In this document: piece after piece, positions 1 through 64,000 of the stretch
How the letters are laid out: each line of letters begins with the position of its first letter
Position numbering within the stretch: position 1 is the stretch's first letter
Source: Rallus limicola
Lineage: Eukaryota > Chordata > Aves > Gruiformes > Rallidae
NCBI GenBank assembly: GCA_022605955.1
Contig: JAKCOZ010000008.1
Coordinates: 8,744,001 to 8,808,000, forward strand
Direction: 5' to 3'
Length of the DNA stretch: 64,000 nucleotides
Notes under the pieces: model-generated
Told to the model about the DNA's origin: nothing
Seen by the model: only the letters and a program-made list of their open reading frames with translations
Database searches by the model: none
Made by a program: the position numbers and the translations under genes

Positions 1-1249
1 AAAATCACCTCACTGATGTAGCCCATGGTTCTACAAGGCTTGCAATTTGAAATGATGTCACCCTCAGCCATAGGGTTGGGATTAGCACATAATCACAACC
101 TTTGTTGCTGGAAGCAGGATGGCCATTTCCTGCAAATCTACAGCTTAGAAGACTCCAGATTACTCTGGATTCTATTACAGAGCTATTCAGAGGGTGTCAG
201 GAAGAAATTTTCCTTCAATTAGATTTCTTCCTTAACCAAAACCATTCAGCCCAGGCTACGTATGACACTGAAAGAAGGGGCATTCCTCTTGTCTCACAGG
301 AACCACTTCTTCAGGAATGTAATACTAAGCCATAAAAATGATATCCACACACACATAAATAAAAGCAGCTAAGAGCTCCACGATTCGACCTCCATGAGTC
401 TGCTAACAAGGGTCTTTTCTTCCCTTTTACTGTATAAATGCAGTTATCCCAAATTTTTACTAGTCTTTCAAAATAAACATTTAAATAATACAAAATACAT
501 ATTTAAGGAAAAAAAAAATCCTGTTCTTTACTAGAAAACTGTTGAATTGATGCATGTCCCCAGGAAAAAAACATCTGGATCTCTGTCTTACTACAGATCT
601 CCTGGGTGACCTTGCTTATTCATGCTTTGGATACCTCTATGATACAGCCTGGAGAGTGTGATAAAACTTGATGAGGAAATGAAGATGCTCAAGTTAGAGG
701 TGGCTTTGGGGAATGCTAGCATGACAGCAAAAAAACAATTAATTTTTTATAATGTCTATTTAATCCAGGATTCAAAGAAATCGACAACAAATTTTTAGTA
801 TTCCTTTGTAGGCTGAAATGAGTTTTTATTTGATGATGAAACACAGATTCTCCACTGTAGTAATATATTATCATAGCCAGCTGTGATTTTCACTGTCAAA
901 CCATTCAAAATGCCAAACAGGGGTGGGTGGGAAATCTGTTAATACTCAAACATGAAGAAGTAAATTCTATTTTGGGAAAGAAAAATAACCCTGGACCATG
1001 AAGAATTTTTACCATTCCTTTCTCTCCAATACTTTAGAGACTAGCATGAAAGTCCTTTGTATGCATATCACAGAGAAACTTTCTAGCTACTTTTGCCAAG
1101 ACAACATATAAAAAACAAGGATGATGAAAGCTGTTGTTGACTATAGTATGAAAAAGTCAGTGAATCCAGTCAGAAGTCCACAGATACTACGCTGCTGTTG
1201 GTCAAGAAACCACTAGTGATTTCAGGTTGTATGGAATTACTGACATTAC
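1..1249 (-). other. KALRN intron after E21 (partial)
   Basis: AT-rich sequence with a short CA run near 346. No match to the expected next exon (a DSQGDGSSQPDT-type linker), so that exon lies beyond the window. Confidence 0.8.

Positions 1250-64000
<62,751 letters not shown>

Overview
The window is vertebrate genomic DNA, almost certainly from a bird. The evidence is CR1 LINE fragments ending in the avian-style CACAGAAT tail (ATTCTGTG on the element strand), no SINEs of mammalian type, and a protein-coding gene with compact introns. No bacterial, viral or mobile-operon content is visible.

One gene accounts for all the coding sequence I can support: the central part of KALRN (kalirin, the paralogue of TRIO), transcribed on the minus strand and therefore read from high to low coordinates. 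I resolve 21 consecutive exons between 56634 and 1250. All have AG acceptors and GT donors, and they splice into one uninterrupted frame of 2804 bases (934 codons plus two bases of the next). The fragment starts inside the spectrin-repeat region and carries five spectrin-like repeats (exons E1-E11), a linker (E12), the first Dbl-homology GEF domain (E13-E18) and the first pleckstrin-homology domain (E19-E21). It ends in the linker after PH1. Upstream exons (SEC14 domain, earlier spectrin repeats) lie beyond 64000. Downstream exons (SH3, second DH-PH, Ig/FnIII, kinase) lie beyond position 1 on the low-coordinate side.

Layout: 64000-56635 is intron with no exon found. 56634-28621 holds five small exons separated by introns of 4.9-10.9 kb. 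28620-1250 holds the other sixteen exons with introns of 0.4-4 kb. The introns contain five recognisable CR1 fragments: four on the same strand as KALRN and one eroded copy opposite. The largest CR1 (about 22550-23290) keeps a 199-codon stretch of the reverse-transcriptase ORF C-terminus. There are also short simple repeats and a few inverted repeats, of which the 33-bp-stem hairpin at 49021-49094 is the most notable.

Functionally, the spectrin repeats serve as a scaffold and the DH1-PH1 unit activates Rac1/RhoG to drive actin remodelling in neurons and other cells. I see no previously undescribed gene system here. The items worth checking are the intronic hairpin, the phase-0 module structure of the spectrin exons, some unusual splice sites, and a local CpG cluster. 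In the feature list exons are numbered E1-E21 in transcript order within the window, residues are numbered 1-935 within the window's encoded fragment, and 'intron n' follows En.
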